Source: Novosphingobium sp. 28-62-57 (GTDB lineage: Bacteria; Pseudomonadota; Alphaproteobacteria; Sphingomonadales; Sphingomonadaceae). Taken from it: a DNA stretch of 64,000 nucleotides. How positions within the stretch are numbered: the stretch's first letter is position 1; each line of letters begins with the position of its first letter. Positions 36,223 through 44,722 of the stretch are shown in pieces. The stretch spans positions 124,001-188,000 of the forward strand of contig NCGO01000009.1 in the NCBI GenBank assembly GCA_002256985.1, in the 5' to 3' direction. The notes below the pieces were generated by a model. The model ran no database searches and was not told the origin of the DNA. It worked only from the letters and a program-made list of their open reading frames with translations. The translations under genes were made by a program, and so were the position numbers.

Positions 36223-36992
36223 TGCGCCGGGCTTCGGCCCTTGCACGTCTTTTGCCGGTCATCCTGGCATCGGGTCTGTTTGCCTGCAAACCGCTGGCAA
36301 AAGACGATGCCACAGGGGGCCGGGCGGCAACCGCGCAGGTCTTCCCGCGCGCCGAACGCCCAGTTTCCAAGATTGTCAGCACGCAGTTTTCCAATGAAGC
36401 CGACCGCGATCTGCAAGGCGAAGCGGCCAAAGTGATGGAACTGGCCGGGATTGCGCCGGGCATGAGCGTGGCCGATGTGGGTGCGGGCGAAGGGTATTAT
36501 ACCGTGCGTCTGGCCGAACAGGTGGGGCCGCGTGGCCGCGTGGTGGCACAGGATATCGATGGCGATGCGCTGCGCCGGTTGGGCGCGCGGGTTGAGCATG
36601 AGCGGCTGGACAATGTCTCGATCAAGCCCGGTGAAGCGGATGATCCGCGCCTGCCGGAGCGCAGTTTTGACCGGATTTTGCTGATCCACATGTATCACGA
36701 AGTGGATGAGCCTTATGCGTTCCTGTGGCGGATGTGGCCTGCGCTGAAGCCGGGGGGCAAGGTGGTGGTGGTGGATATGGACCGCCCGACCGAGCGCCAT
36801 GGGATTGCGCCCTCGCTGCTGACCTGCGAACTGGCGGCGGTGGGCTTTCGCTTGGAGGCGATTCACCGTAAACCGGAGATTGCGGGGTATTTTGCCCAGT
36901 TCGTGGCCGAAGAAACGCGGCCCGAACCGGACAAGATCAGACCATGCCGTTCCAAAGTGGCCAAAGGTGCGCCCAAGGATACTGGCGCTTAA
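36222..36992 (+). CDS. SAM-dependent methyltransferase-like protein with lipoprotein signal
   Basis: 256 residues, start overlapping the prfB stop (TGATG). The N-terminus is a clear lipoprotein-type signal (basic start, hydrophobic core, LFAC with cysteine 22). The rest is a class I methyltransferase: VADVGAGEGYYTVRLAEQVG, VVAQDID, SFDRILLIHMYHEVDEPYAF, LKPGGKVVVVDMD. SAM is cytosolic, so an exported enzyme would be odd; the protein may be anchored but unused as an enzyme, or the signal may be a membrane anchor facing inward. The function is unknown. Confidence 0.8.
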   Translation: MRRASALARLLPVILASGLFACKPLAKDDATGGRAATAQVFPRAERPVSKIVSTQFSNEADRDLQGEAAKVMELAGIAPGMSVADVGAGEGYYTVRLAEQVGPRGRVVAQDIDGDALRRLGARVEHERLDNVSIKPGEADDPRLPERSFDRILLIHMYHEVDEPYAFLWRMWPALKPGGKVVVVDMDRPTERHGIAPSLLTCELAAVGFRLEAIHRKPEIAGYFAQFVAEETRPEPDKIRPCRSKVAKGAPKDTGA

Positions 36993-37012
36993 GGCGCGTT
37001 GAAAGGAAATTA

Positions 37013-38422
37013 ATGTCTGCGTTCAAGGGGTTGAAGCCGATACTTTATGGTGGCCGTGAAGTTTGGCCACTGGTTGAGGGCGGCAAGGGTGTTTCAGCAA
37101 CGAACCACAGGAGTTCGGGCGCGTGGGCGGCTGCCGGGGGCATCGGCACGGTCAGCGCGGTCAATGCCGACAGCTACGACGCTGAAGGCAAGATTGTTCC
37201 ACAGGTTTATGATGCGCTGACGCGCAAGGAACGCCACGAACAACTGATGCGCTATGCCATCGATGGCGCGGTGGAACAGGTGAAGCGCGCGCACGAGATT
37301 GCGGGCGGACGCGGTGCCATCAACATCAATGTGCTGTGGGAAATGGGCGGCGCGCAGCCGATCTTGGAAGCGGTGCTGGATCAGACACGCGGGCTGGTAA
37401 CGGGTGTGACCTGCGGCGCGGGCATGCCCTACAAGCTGTCGGAAATCGCGGCGCGCTATAACGTGCATTATCTGCCCATCGTGTCATCGGGCCGTGCGTT
37501 CCGTGCGCTTTGGAAGCGCGCCTATCACAAGGTGCCCGAACTGCTGGGCGCGGTGGTCTATGAAGATCCGTGGCTGGCAGGCGGGCACAATGGCCTGTCC
37601 AACGCCGAAGATCCGCGCAAGCCCGAAGATCCCTATCCGCGCGTGAAGGCGCTGCGCGATGTGATGCGGGCGGAAGGGATTTCGGACGATGTGCCGATCG
37701 TGATGGCAGGTGGCGTGTGGTTCCTGCGCGAATGGGACAACTGGATCGACAACCCGGAGCTGGGCTCGATTGCCTTCCAGTTCGGCACACGGCCTTTGCT
37801 TACCGAGGAAAGCCCGATTCCGCAAGGGTGGAAGGACCATCTGCGCACGCTGGAGCCGGGCGATGTGCTGCTGCACAAGTTTTCGCCCACCGGCTTTTAT
37901 TCATCCGCCGTGCGCAATCCGTTCCTGCGCGCGCTGGAGGCGCGGTCAGAGCGGCAGATTCCCTATTCGCGCGTGGAAGCGGGCGAACATACCGTGCTGC
38001 TGGACGTGGGCGTGCGGGGCAAGAACTTCTGGGTGACGCCGAACGATCTGGCGCGGGCGCGCGAATGGCACGGCGCAGGCTATGTCCACGCGCTGCGCAC
38101 GCCGGACGACACGATGGTGTTCGTGACGCCGGAAGAGCGCGATGAAATCCAGCAGGACCAGAAGGACTGCATGGGCTGCCTTTCGCACTGCGGCTTCTCC
38201 TCGTGGAAGGACCATGACGATTACACCACGGGCCGCTTGGCCGATCCGCGCAGCTTCTGCATCCAGAAGACCTTGCAGGACGTGGCGCATGGCGGGGAAC
38301 TGGACAAGAACCTCGTGTTTGCGGGCCACGCGGCCTATCGGTTCAAGCAGGACCCGTTCTATTCCAACAACTTCACGCCGACGGTGAAGCAGTTGGTGGA
38401 TCGGATTTTGACCGGGGATTGA
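37013..38422 (+). CDS. Nitronate monooxygenase / 2-nitropropane dioxygenase family flavoprotein
   Basis: 469 residues from the ATG at 37013, with a strong GAAAGGAA site. The flavin TIM-barrel pattern of the family is present (GLVTGVTCGAGMP, HYLPIVSSGRAFRALWKRA, DVPIVMAGGVW, GSIAFQFGTRPLLTEES). A cysteine group near the C-terminus (C386-M-G-C389-L-S-H-C393, and one more in RSFCIQK) is not part of the classic enzyme and could bind metal or a cluster. It would use FMN to oxidise nitronates or a similar substrate. A strong terminator follows. Confidence 0.84.
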   Translation: MSAFKGLKPILYGGREVWPLVEGGKGVSATNHRSSGAWAAAGGIGTVSAVNADSYDAEGKIVPQVYDALTRKERHEQLMRYAIDGAVEQVKRAHEIAGGRGAININVLWEMGGAQPILEAVLDQTRGLVTGVTCGAGMPYKLSEIAARYNVHYLPIVSSGRAFRALWKRAYHKVPELLGAVVYEDPWLAGGHNGLSNAEDPRKPEDPYPRVKALRDVMRAEGISDDVPIVMAGGVWFLREWDNWIDNPELGSIAFQFGTRPLLTEESPIPQGWKDHLRTLEPGDVLLHKFSPTGFYSSAVRNPFLRALEARSERQIPYSRVEAGEHTVLLDVGVRGKNFWVTPNDLARAREWHGAGYVHALRTPDDTMVFVTPEERDEIQQDQKDCMGCLSHCGFSSWKDHDDYTTGRLADPRSFCIQKTLQDVAHGGELDKNLVFAGHAAYRFKQDPFYSNNFTPTVKQLVDRILTGD

Positions 38423-38447
38423 TTGGGGTTTTTGCGGGTTTGAGAGG

Positions 38448-38480
38448 GGCGGTTCCGGGGTGCCGGGGCCGCCTTTTTTT
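38448..38480 (+). terminator. Rho-independent terminator of the nitronate monooxygenase-like gene
   Basis: Eleven-base stem including two G-U pairs, a GGTG loop and a run of seven T. Confidence 0.9.
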
Positions 38481-38534
38481 GTTTATCGGTCGTAATCACT
38501 TCTGTGCTGGTTCGATTTAAGGCGAAATGAAGTG

Positions 38535-39344
38535 CTACGCTGGAGGTTGTTCTGAATTGGTTAGGCCAACTGCCGACGAAACGGCATTTGAGAAGATTTT
38601 CCACATTATTGCAGCTTCGTCGTCTACGCGCTCAAGATACCATGCTTGGAAGGCTTTTTTGTCTTTCGACGAGGGGGGACGTTTCTCTTCCGGAATGTCC
38701 TTGTTTATCGCTTCCATTATGGCCGTTATTGAGCCGTAGATCATGCCTAAAGTTTTTTCTACCATTTTACGTTCATCGTCGGTCTTTAATTCACCAAGTT
38801 GAAGTAAGCGGGAAACAAGAGAAGGTCGCTCATGGGCATGAGTCATTCGATGACGCTCCCTAAGGCGTCGTTCGAATTTCTCTTTAAATAATTTATGATA
38901 TTTAGGTGCTGCTTTATCGTCACCAACTCCAAGCTCTTCTCCGACGGCTGAAGCGAAACGTATCAATGTTTCTCCTTGCTCTAATACTCCATACAATTCG
39001 GAATTTCGCAACAAATACATATGTTCTGCGAATCCCATTCCAATCTCTGGGTTTGGTGATTGAAAATGGAATTTGTAGCGCTCAATGTATTGATAACGTC
39101 TGATTTTCTGAGCTAGAAAATCAATCTCCGTTAAGGCTAGATTGATTACCTGATCAGTTTTTCGGTAGTTATCGCGTGCGCTTGGGGCGACCATTTTATC
39201 AACGATATTGCTTACTTTTGTCCCGAAAGCATCATGGCCTGGCCTTATTGCTTGGACAACATGTGTTTTCCAGCGTGTCATGAACTGATTGACGGTGGCT
39301 TGGTCAACTTGAGAAGGTTCTTGGTAAGCTTCCTTAGTCATCAA
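38535..39344 (-). CDS. AT-rich orphan gene, hypothetical helical protein
   Basis: 269 residues on the minus strand. It is charged and helical with no signal peptide or membrane segment. The region is plainly AT-richer than the flanks: hand counts of two 60-base lines (38881-38940 and 39001-39060) gave 33% and 40% G+C. Near residue 165 the segment RRLRERHRMTHAHE contains R-x4-H, which resembles the catalytic motif of HEPN ribonucleases; this is only a hint. Its composition suggests recent horizontal gain. There is no neighbouring mobility gene. I do not recognise the family. Confidence 0.75.
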   Translation of the reverse strand: MMTKEAYQEPSQVDQATVNQFMTRWKTHVVQAIRPGHDAFGTKVSNIVDKMVAPSARDNYRKTDQVINLALTEIDFLAQKIRRYQYIERYKFHFQSPNPEIGMGFAEHMYLLRNSELYGVLEQGETLIRFASAVGEELGVGDDKAAPKYHKLFKEKFERRLRERHRMTHAHERPSLVSRLLQLGELKTDDERKMVEKTLGMIYGSITAIMEAINKDIPEEKRPPSSKDKKAFQAWYLERVDDEAAIMWKIFSNAVSSAVGLTNSEQPPA

Positions 39345-39453
39345 AAGAAAGTCCCCAATTCATGCCAATGAGATGCAAGGGCAGGCGTATTAGAAAATAG
39401 TCGATGCCTCCACTCCAACGCTGGGACAGCACCAACCCCTCCCAGCGCCAAAA

Positions 39454-40773
39454 TCAGTCCATTTCCCAAGCCCGTTCGCCGTGGCTGGTGATGTCGAGGC
39501 CTTCGCGTTCCTCGTCCTCGGTCACGCGCATCGGGATGACCATCGAGACCATCAGCGCGCAGACGACGGTGGCAAAGGCGCTCCATAGCGCGACGATGCC
39601 GACGCCTGCGATCTGGGCGACGAGTTGGCGGGCGAGGTCCATGCCTTGGGCATAGCCGGTGCCGCCGAACGATTCCGATATGAACAACGCCAGCAGGACC
39701 GAGCCGAGCATGCCGCCGACGCCGTGGACGGCGAAAACGTCGAGCGAATCGTCGATTTCGAGGCGTTTTTTGACGAGCTGGATCATCGGGTAGCAGACCA
39801 CGGTGGCCAGTGCGCCGAAGAGCATGGCGGCGCCCGGCGCGATGTATCCGGCGGCAGGGGTGACGGTGGCAAGGCCTGCGATGGCGCCGGTGGCGAAGCC
39901 GACCGAGGTGGGTTTGCCGACCGCGAACTTTTCGATCACCAGCCACACCAGTGCGGCGACGCAGGCGGCGACATGGGTGTTGATGATGGCAGACGCCGCG
40001 TCATCGTTGGCCGCCAGTGCCGAGCCGCCGTTGAAGCCGAACCAGCCGACCCACAGCAGCGCTGCGCCTGCCATCGTGAGCGAGGGGCTGTGCGGCATCA
40101 TCAGCGTCTTGGGGAAGCCCGCGCGTTTGCCCAGCAGCATGGCGACAACCAGTGCCGAGATACCGGCGGTGGTGTGGACGACGATGCCGCCGGCAAAGTC
40201 CATCGTGCCGAACTTGGTGGAGAGCCAGCCGCCGCCCCAGACCCAGTGGGCCACGGGCGCATAGACGATCAGTCCCCAGAGCGCGCAGAAGCCGACGACC
40301 CAGCCGAAGCGGGCGCGATCGACCCATGCGCCGACCATCAGCGCCGGGGTGATGAGCGCAAAGCACATCTGGAACAGCACGAAGGCGCTTTCGGGGATGG
40401 TGGTGTTGGCGCGCACGTTGCCGAGGTTGAGCAGCATCCACGCGTTGCCGCTGCCGAGCCAGCCGCCTGCAACGTCTCCGAACGCCAGCGTATAGCCGAC
40501 CATGATCCACAGCACCGAGGCGACCGACGCTATCGCGCCGACTTGCACCAGCACAGCGAGAAAGCCCTTGGCGCGCACGAGGCCGCCGTAGAACAGGGTG
40601 AGGCCGGGCATGGCCATCATCAGCACGAAGGCGGAGGAGACGAGAATCCATGCGGTGTCGCCGGTATCGGCCACATCTTCGGCGCTGATGGCTTCGAAGC
40701 CGGTTTGGGCGTGCAACAGCGTCGGCACAAGCAGGGCAAATAGCGCGACGAATGCCGCCATCACGTTTCGCAT
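39454..40773 (-). CDS. amtB: Ammonium transporter, Amt family
   Basis: 439 residues from the ATG at 40773 (two TTG codons precede it). It has a signal peptide (ending TLLHA) and 11 membrane helices. Family signatures are visible: AWILVSSAFVLMMAMPGLTL, FAGGIVVHTTAGISAL and the second histidine segment FAVHGVGGMLG, whose histidines form the conduction pair. It moves ammonium into the cell. The usual partner glnK is not adjacent, so regulation by PII must come from elsewhere. Confidence 0.96.
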   Translation of the reverse strand: MRNVMAAFVALFALLVPTLLHAQTGFEAISAEDVADTGDTAWILVSSAFVLMMAMPGLTLFYGGLVRAKGFLAVLVQVGAIASVASVLWIMVGYTLAFGDVAGGWLGSGNAWMLLNLGNVRANTTIPESAFVLFQMCFALITPALMVGAWVDRARFGWVVGFCALWGLIVYAPVAHWVWGGGWLSTKFGTMDFAGGIVVHTTAGISALVVAMLLGKRAGFPKTLMMPHSPSLTMAGAALLWVGWFGFNGGSALAANDDAASAIINTHVAACVAALVWLVIEKFAVGKPTSVGFATGAIAGLATVTPAAGYIAPGAAMLFGALATVVCYPMIQLVKKRLEIDDSLDVFAVHGVGGMLGSVLLALFISESFGGTGYAQGMDLARQLVAQIAGVGIVALWSAFATVVCALMVSMVIPMRVTEDEEREGLDITSHGERAWEMD

Positions 40774-40867
40774 CAACACAACTCCCTCTCGCGCGGCGCT
40801 TTAGAGCAACTTTGCAGCACCGCACAAGCGCGGGGGTGATCGATTGTTGTGCGAAACGGGGACGGGC

Positions 40868-41887
40868 TTAGACGAGGCCTTCGAGGACCTGATCGGGGGG
40901 GCGGTGGCCATCGGCCCAGAAGCGGATGTTGGCCATGACCTTCTCGCCCGAGGCCTGCCGCCCTTCGAAGGTGGCGCTGCCCATGTGGGGGAGGATCGCG
41001 ACGTTATCGTGCGCCAGCAGGCGGGGATCGACTTGCGGTTCATGTTCGAACACATCGAGGCCCGCGCCGCCGATGCGGCGTTCGACCAGCGCGGTGATGA
41101 GGGCCTCTTCCTCGACCAGATTGCCGCGGGCGGTGTTTACCAGATAGGCGTGGGGCTTCATCAGGGCGATGCGGCGGGCGTCGATGATGTGGTGCGTTTC
41201 GGGCGAGGCGGGGCAGTGGAGGGTGAGGATATCGGCCTGCGCCACCAGATCATCGAGGCTTTCGACATAGCGCGCGCCGAGCATCGTCTCCACCGCTTCG
41301 GGCAGGCGATGGCGGTTGTGGTAGGCGATGGTCAGGCCAAAGGCGCGGGCGCGATAGGCGACGGCCTGGCCGATGCGGCCCATGCCGATGATCGCCAGCG
41401 TCTTTCCGGCAAGGCGGTGGCCGAGCATGGTGGAGGGTGCCCAGCCCTCCCACTTGCCCGCACGCAACACGCGGCCGCCGTGGTTGAGGCGGCGGCTGAC
41501 CGAGATGATGAGGGCGATGGCCATGTCGGCGGTATCGTCGGTGAAGACGCCGGGGGTGTTGGTGACGATGATCTTGCGCGCGCGGGCGGCGGCGAGATCG
41601 ATATGGTCGATCCCCGCGCCGAAATTGGCGATGAGGCCGAGCTGGGGGCCGGCCTGCGCGATGAGGTCTGCGTCGATGCGGTCGGTTACCGTGGGGACGA
41701 GGACGTGCGCGGTCTGCATCGCGGCGACAAGCTGGTCGCGGCTGAGCGGGCGGTCTTGCGTGTTGAAGGTGGTGTCGAACAGCTGCGCCATGCGCGCTTC
41801 GGTTTCGGGCAGGAGGCGGCGCGTGACGGTGACGCGGGGCTGGCCTTCGACGCGGCGGACGGAGCGATAGTCGGCTGAGCTTGGCAT
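40868..41887 (-). CDS. D-isomer specific 2-hydroxyacid dehydrogenase (glyoxylate reductase-like)
   Basis: 339 residues. The NAD(P) site is IIGMGRIGQAVAYRA, and the catalytic arginine, glutamate and histidine are in LVNTARGNLV, FEHEP and ILPHMGSAT. The conserved NFGAGIDHID is also present. It would reduce glyoxylate or a related 2-oxo acid with NAD(P)H. It lies upstream of amtB on the same strand with a 94-base gap. Its start codon nearly touches the divergent SH3 gene region. Confidence 0.9.
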   Translation of the reverse strand: MPSSADYRSVRRVEGQPRVTVTRRLLPETEARMAQLFDTTFNTQDRPLSRDQLVAAMQTAHVLVPTVTDRIDADLIAQAGPQLGLIANFGAGIDHIDLAAARARKIIVTNTPGVFTDDTADMAIALIISVSRRLNHGGRVLRAGKWEGWAPSTMLGHRLAGKTLAIIGMGRIGQAVAYRARAFGLTIAYHNRHRLPEAVETMLGARYVESLDDLVAQADILTLHCPASPETHHIIDARRIALMKPHAYLVNTARGNLVEEEALITALVERRIGGAGLDVFEHEPQVDPRLLAHDNVAILPHMGSATFEGRQASGEKVMANIRFWADGHRPPDQVLEGLV

Positions 41888-42002
41888 GACATGCAGGCTA
41901 GGCGCGAGAGGTGCAGGCGGTCAAGCGGGGGGCGATACTGCGATGGTGGACAGTGCGCGCGCAGGTGTTGCCCAAGCTGCGCAATTTTGCGACGGATCGG
42001 GG

Positions 42003-42470
42003 ATGATCAAGCGGATTGCCATTATTTTTGCCATCGCGTGCGCGCCTGTTCCGGCATGGGGGCAGGGCGCGGATGAAGGCGTGCCTTATTGGGTCTCAAC
42101 CGCCAAGGACACCGCCAATATGCGGGTGGGGCCGGGGCGCGAGTATCGGATCAGCTGGACCTACACGCGCAAGGGCGTGCCGCTGAAAGTGCTGCGCGTG
42201 ATGGGCAGCTGGCGTCTGATCGAGGATCCGGACGGGGCGCGGGGCTGGATTCTGTCGCAGTTCCTGACCCGGGCGCGGGCGGGGATTGTGAAGGGTAGCA
42301 TAACCGGCCTGCGCGAGAACAAGGACGGCAGCGGACGCATCCTGTGGCGCGTGGCGCCGGGCGTGATCGGCAAGCTGGACAAGTGCGACGACGGCTGGTG
42401 CGAGTTCGACGTGGCTGGGCGCAAGGGCTTTATCAAGGCCAGCAGCGTGTGGGGCGGCGGGCAGCCGTAA
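42003..42470 (+). CDS. Exported bacterial SH3-domain protein
   Basis: 155 residues from the ATG at 42003; the open frame reaches back to 41886 but the signal peptide (MIKRIAIIFAIACAPVPAWG) fixes this start. The mature part carries two SH3-like units: DTANMRVGPGREYRISWTY with GSWRLIEDPDGARGWI, and then LWRVAPGVIGKLDKC with WCEFDVAGRKGFIK. Such domains bind cell-wall peptides or proteins in the periplasm. No enzyme domain is visible. Confidence 0.85.
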   Translation: MIKRIAIIFAIACAPVPAWGQGADEGVPYWVSTAKDTANMRVGPGREYRISWTYTRKGVPLKVLRVMGSWRLIEDPDGARGWILSQFLTRARAGIVKGSITGLRENKDGSGRILWRVAPGVIGKLDKCDDGWCEFDVAGRKGFIKASSVWGGGQP

Positions 42471-42501
42471 TTAGGTTTAGTTTGAACGCGGCTGTCGATA
42501 A

Positions 42502-42583
42502 GCCCACCCCGCTGCGACTAACTTCGCCTTCGGCTTCGTAAGTCTCGCTCCCCTCCCGCAAGCGGGAGGGGGTGGGGGTGGGC
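42502..42583. repeat. Dispersed palindromic repeat between SH3 and thiolase genes
   Basis: A perfect hairpin CCCCTCCCGC-AA-GCGGGAGGGG (42550-42571) is nested inside outer arms GCCCACCCC (42502-42510) and GGGGTGGGC (42575-42583). It lies between convergent genes and may act as a terminator for both. Confidence 0.7.
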
Positions 42584-42595
42584 CGTTTCTCTAAA

Positions 42596-43792
42596 TCAGA
42601 TCAGTTCCACCGCCAGCGCGGTGGCTTCGCCGCCGCCGATGCAGAGGCTGGCGACGCCTTTGGTCTTGCCGTGCTTCTTGAGGGCGGCGAGCAGCGTGGT
42701 GACGATGCGGGTGCCCGAGGCGCCGATGGGGTGGCCGAGCGCGGTGGCGCCGCCGTTTACGTTGATCTTTTCGTGCGGGATGCCAAGGTCATGCATCGCG
42801 AACATGGCGACGCAGGCGAAGGCTTCGTTGACTTCGAACAGATCGACATCGGCGATCGACCAGCCGGCCTTTTCCAGAACATTGTTGATCGCACCGACCG
42901 GGGCGGTGGTGAAATCCTTTGGCTCTTGCGCATGGGCGGCCAGCGCCACGATCCTGGCAACCGGCGTCAGGCCAGCGGCCTTGGCCACGCTTTCACGCGC
43001 GAGGACCACAGCGGCAGCGCCATCGGAGATGGACGAGGAGGTGGCGGCGGTGATCGTGCCGTCCTTGGCAAAGGCGGGCTTCAGCGAGGGGATCTTGTCC
43101 GGGCGGCCCTTGCCGGGGGCTTCATCGGTATCGACCACGACTTCGCCCGCGCGGGTCTTGACCGTGACGGGGGCGATCTCGTCCTTGAAGGTGCCATCGG
43201 CCACGGCAGCCTGTGCGCGGCGCAGCGATTCGACGGTGTAGGTGTCCTGCTGTTCGCGGGTCAGCTGATAGGCGTTGGCGGTATCCTGCGCGAAAGTGCC
43301 CATCGCGCGACCGGCTTCATAGGCATCTTCGAGGCCATCGAGGAACATGTGGTCATAGGCCGTGTCATGGCCGATGCGCGCGCCCGAGCGGTGCTTCTTG
43401 AGCAAGTATGGCGCGTTGGTCATCGATTCCATGCCGCCTGCGACGATCACATCTACGCTGCCCGAGGCAAGCGCTTCGGCGCCCATGATGATCGTCTGCA
43501 TGCCCGATCCGCAGACCTTGTTGACCGTGGTGGCCTGAACCGATTTGGGCAAGCCTGCCTTGATCGCAGCCTGACGGGCCGGGGCTTGTCCTAGGCCAGC
43601 AGGCAGGACGCAGCCCATATAGATGCGTTCGATACTGTCAGCGGCAACGCCAGCCCGCTCAACCGCAGCCTTGACCGCAGTTGCACCCAGATCGGTTGCA
43701 GCGACATCGGCAAGCGCGCCCTGCATTGCGCCCATCGGCGTGCGGGCATAGGACAGGATCACGACAGGATCGGCGGACGAGAATTTTGCCAT
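42596..43792 (-). CDS. Acetyl-CoA acetyltransferase (thiolase)
   Basis: 398 residues, the length of biosynthetic thiolases. The acylated cysteine is C94 (NKVCGSGM); H354 (GHPIGASG) and C384 (CIGGGEA) complete the active site. NEAFA near residue 320 is also conserved. It condenses two acetyl-CoA to acetoacetyl-CoA or runs the reverse step in fatty-acid or ketone-body use. It is not beside phaB or phaC, so a specific PHA role is not shown. Confidence 0.93.
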   Translation of the reverse strand: MAKFSSADPVVILSYARTPMGAMQGALADVAATDLGATAVKAAVERAGVAADSIERIYMGCVLPAGLGQAPARQAAIKAGLPKSVQATTVNKVCGSGMQTIIMGAEALASGSVDVIVAGGMESMTNAPYLLKKHRSGARIGHDTAYDHMFLDGLEDAYEAGRAMGTFAQDTANAYQLTREQQDTYTVESLRRAQAAVADGTFKDEIAPVTVKTRAGEVVVDTDEAPGKGRPDKIPSLKPAFAKDGTITAATSSSISDGAAAVVLARESVAKAAGLTPVARIVALAAHAQEPKDFTTAPVGAINNVLEKAGWSIADVDLFEVNEAFACVAMFAMHDLGIPHEKINVNGGATALGHPIGASGTRIVTTLLAALKKHGKTKGVASLCIGGGEATALAVELI

Positions 43793-43918
43793 GGCTTTTC
43801 GGCCCCTTGTGCTGGGTGTGGCGTTCGGGTGCTGATTGGCTTACCGGGCACCCGTGGGTTCTGGGTCGCTACATAGTGCTGCAGTGCAGCAAACGCAAAT
43901 GGGGCTTTGGTCTGAACC

Positions 43919-44722
43919 ATGGTTGATGCTGCATCTGTTGCCCCAGCCATGATCATGGGCTTGCCGACGAGCGTGCTGGTGACAGGCGCGGCGGTTTTGG
44001 GGGCCGTGATCGGCAGTTTTCTGGGCGCGGTCCTGTCCCGAATGCCCGAAGGCCGATCAGTGGTGCGCGGGCGTTCGGCCTGTGATGGCTGTGGCAAGGC
44101 GCTGACGGTGATTGAACTGGTGCCGGTGCTGTCGTGGGCCGCGCAGCGCGGCAAGTGCCGGACTTGCGGGGCACCGATCGGCGGCTGGCAACTGGCCTGT
44201 GAACTTGGCGGCGTGGGCATTGGTGTGGTGTCGATGCTGCTGGCGCGCGAAGGCTATGCGTTGGCCGCGATGCTGCTGGGCTGGCAGTTGCTGTTGTTGG
44301 CGCTGCTTGATCTGAGGCATCTGTGGCTGCCGCGCATGCTTGTCGGATGGCTGGCGGCCAGTGGCCTGCTTGTCGCGTTTGCGGCGGCGCGCGTGACCGA
44401 CGACGCATCGGTGCTTGGCTTTAGTCTGACCGGAGCAGCTCTGGGCTTCCTGATGCTTTGGCTGATCGCGCGTTTCTATCTCAAGGCGCGGGGGCGCGAG
44501 GGGATGGGATCGGGAGATCCCCCTTTGCTGGGGGCTATCGGCCTGTGGGTAGGGCCGCTGGGTGTGGTTGAGGTGATGCTGGGGGCCAGCATTCTTGGCA
44601 TCATTGCGGCTATTGTCATGCTTGTCAGCAAGCGTAAGGTCGATGCCGAAACGGCGCTGCCGCTGGGGACCTGTCTTGCCGCTACGGCATGGCCGATGTT
44701 CCTGCTGCAAGGGCTGGGATGA
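43919..44722 (+). CDS. Prepilin peptidase (type IV leader peptidase family)
   Basis: 267 residues with about seven hydrophobic segments. Features of the family: GSFLGAVLSRMPEGRS at the front, two zinc-type cysteine pairs (CDGC and CRTC), the first catalytic aspartate in LLDLRHLWLP, and a G-x-G-D motif as GSGDPPLL. The usual lysine after the GxGD is replaced by PP, a divergence from the common GxGDxKL. It would cleave leader peptides of type II secretion or pilus subunits; no such genes are adjacent. Its stop overlaps the next start. Confidence 0.82.
   Translation: MVDAASVAPAMIMGLPTSVLVTGAAVLGAVIGSFLGAVLSRMPEGRSVVRGRSACDGCGKALTVIELVPVLSWAAQRGKCRTCGAPIGGWQLACELGGVGIGVVSMLLAREGYALAAMLLGWQLLLLALLDLRHLWLPRMLVGWLAASGLLVAFAAARVTDDASVLGFSLTGAALGFLMLWLIARFYLKARGREGMGSGDPPLLGAIGLWVGPLGVVEVMLGASILGIIAAIVMLVSKRKVDAETALPLGTCLAATAWPMFLLQGLG

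Noticed and set aside
39454-40773. amtB without glnK as an anomaly
   Set aside because: glnK can lie elsewhere in the genome, so its absence beside amtB is not informative.
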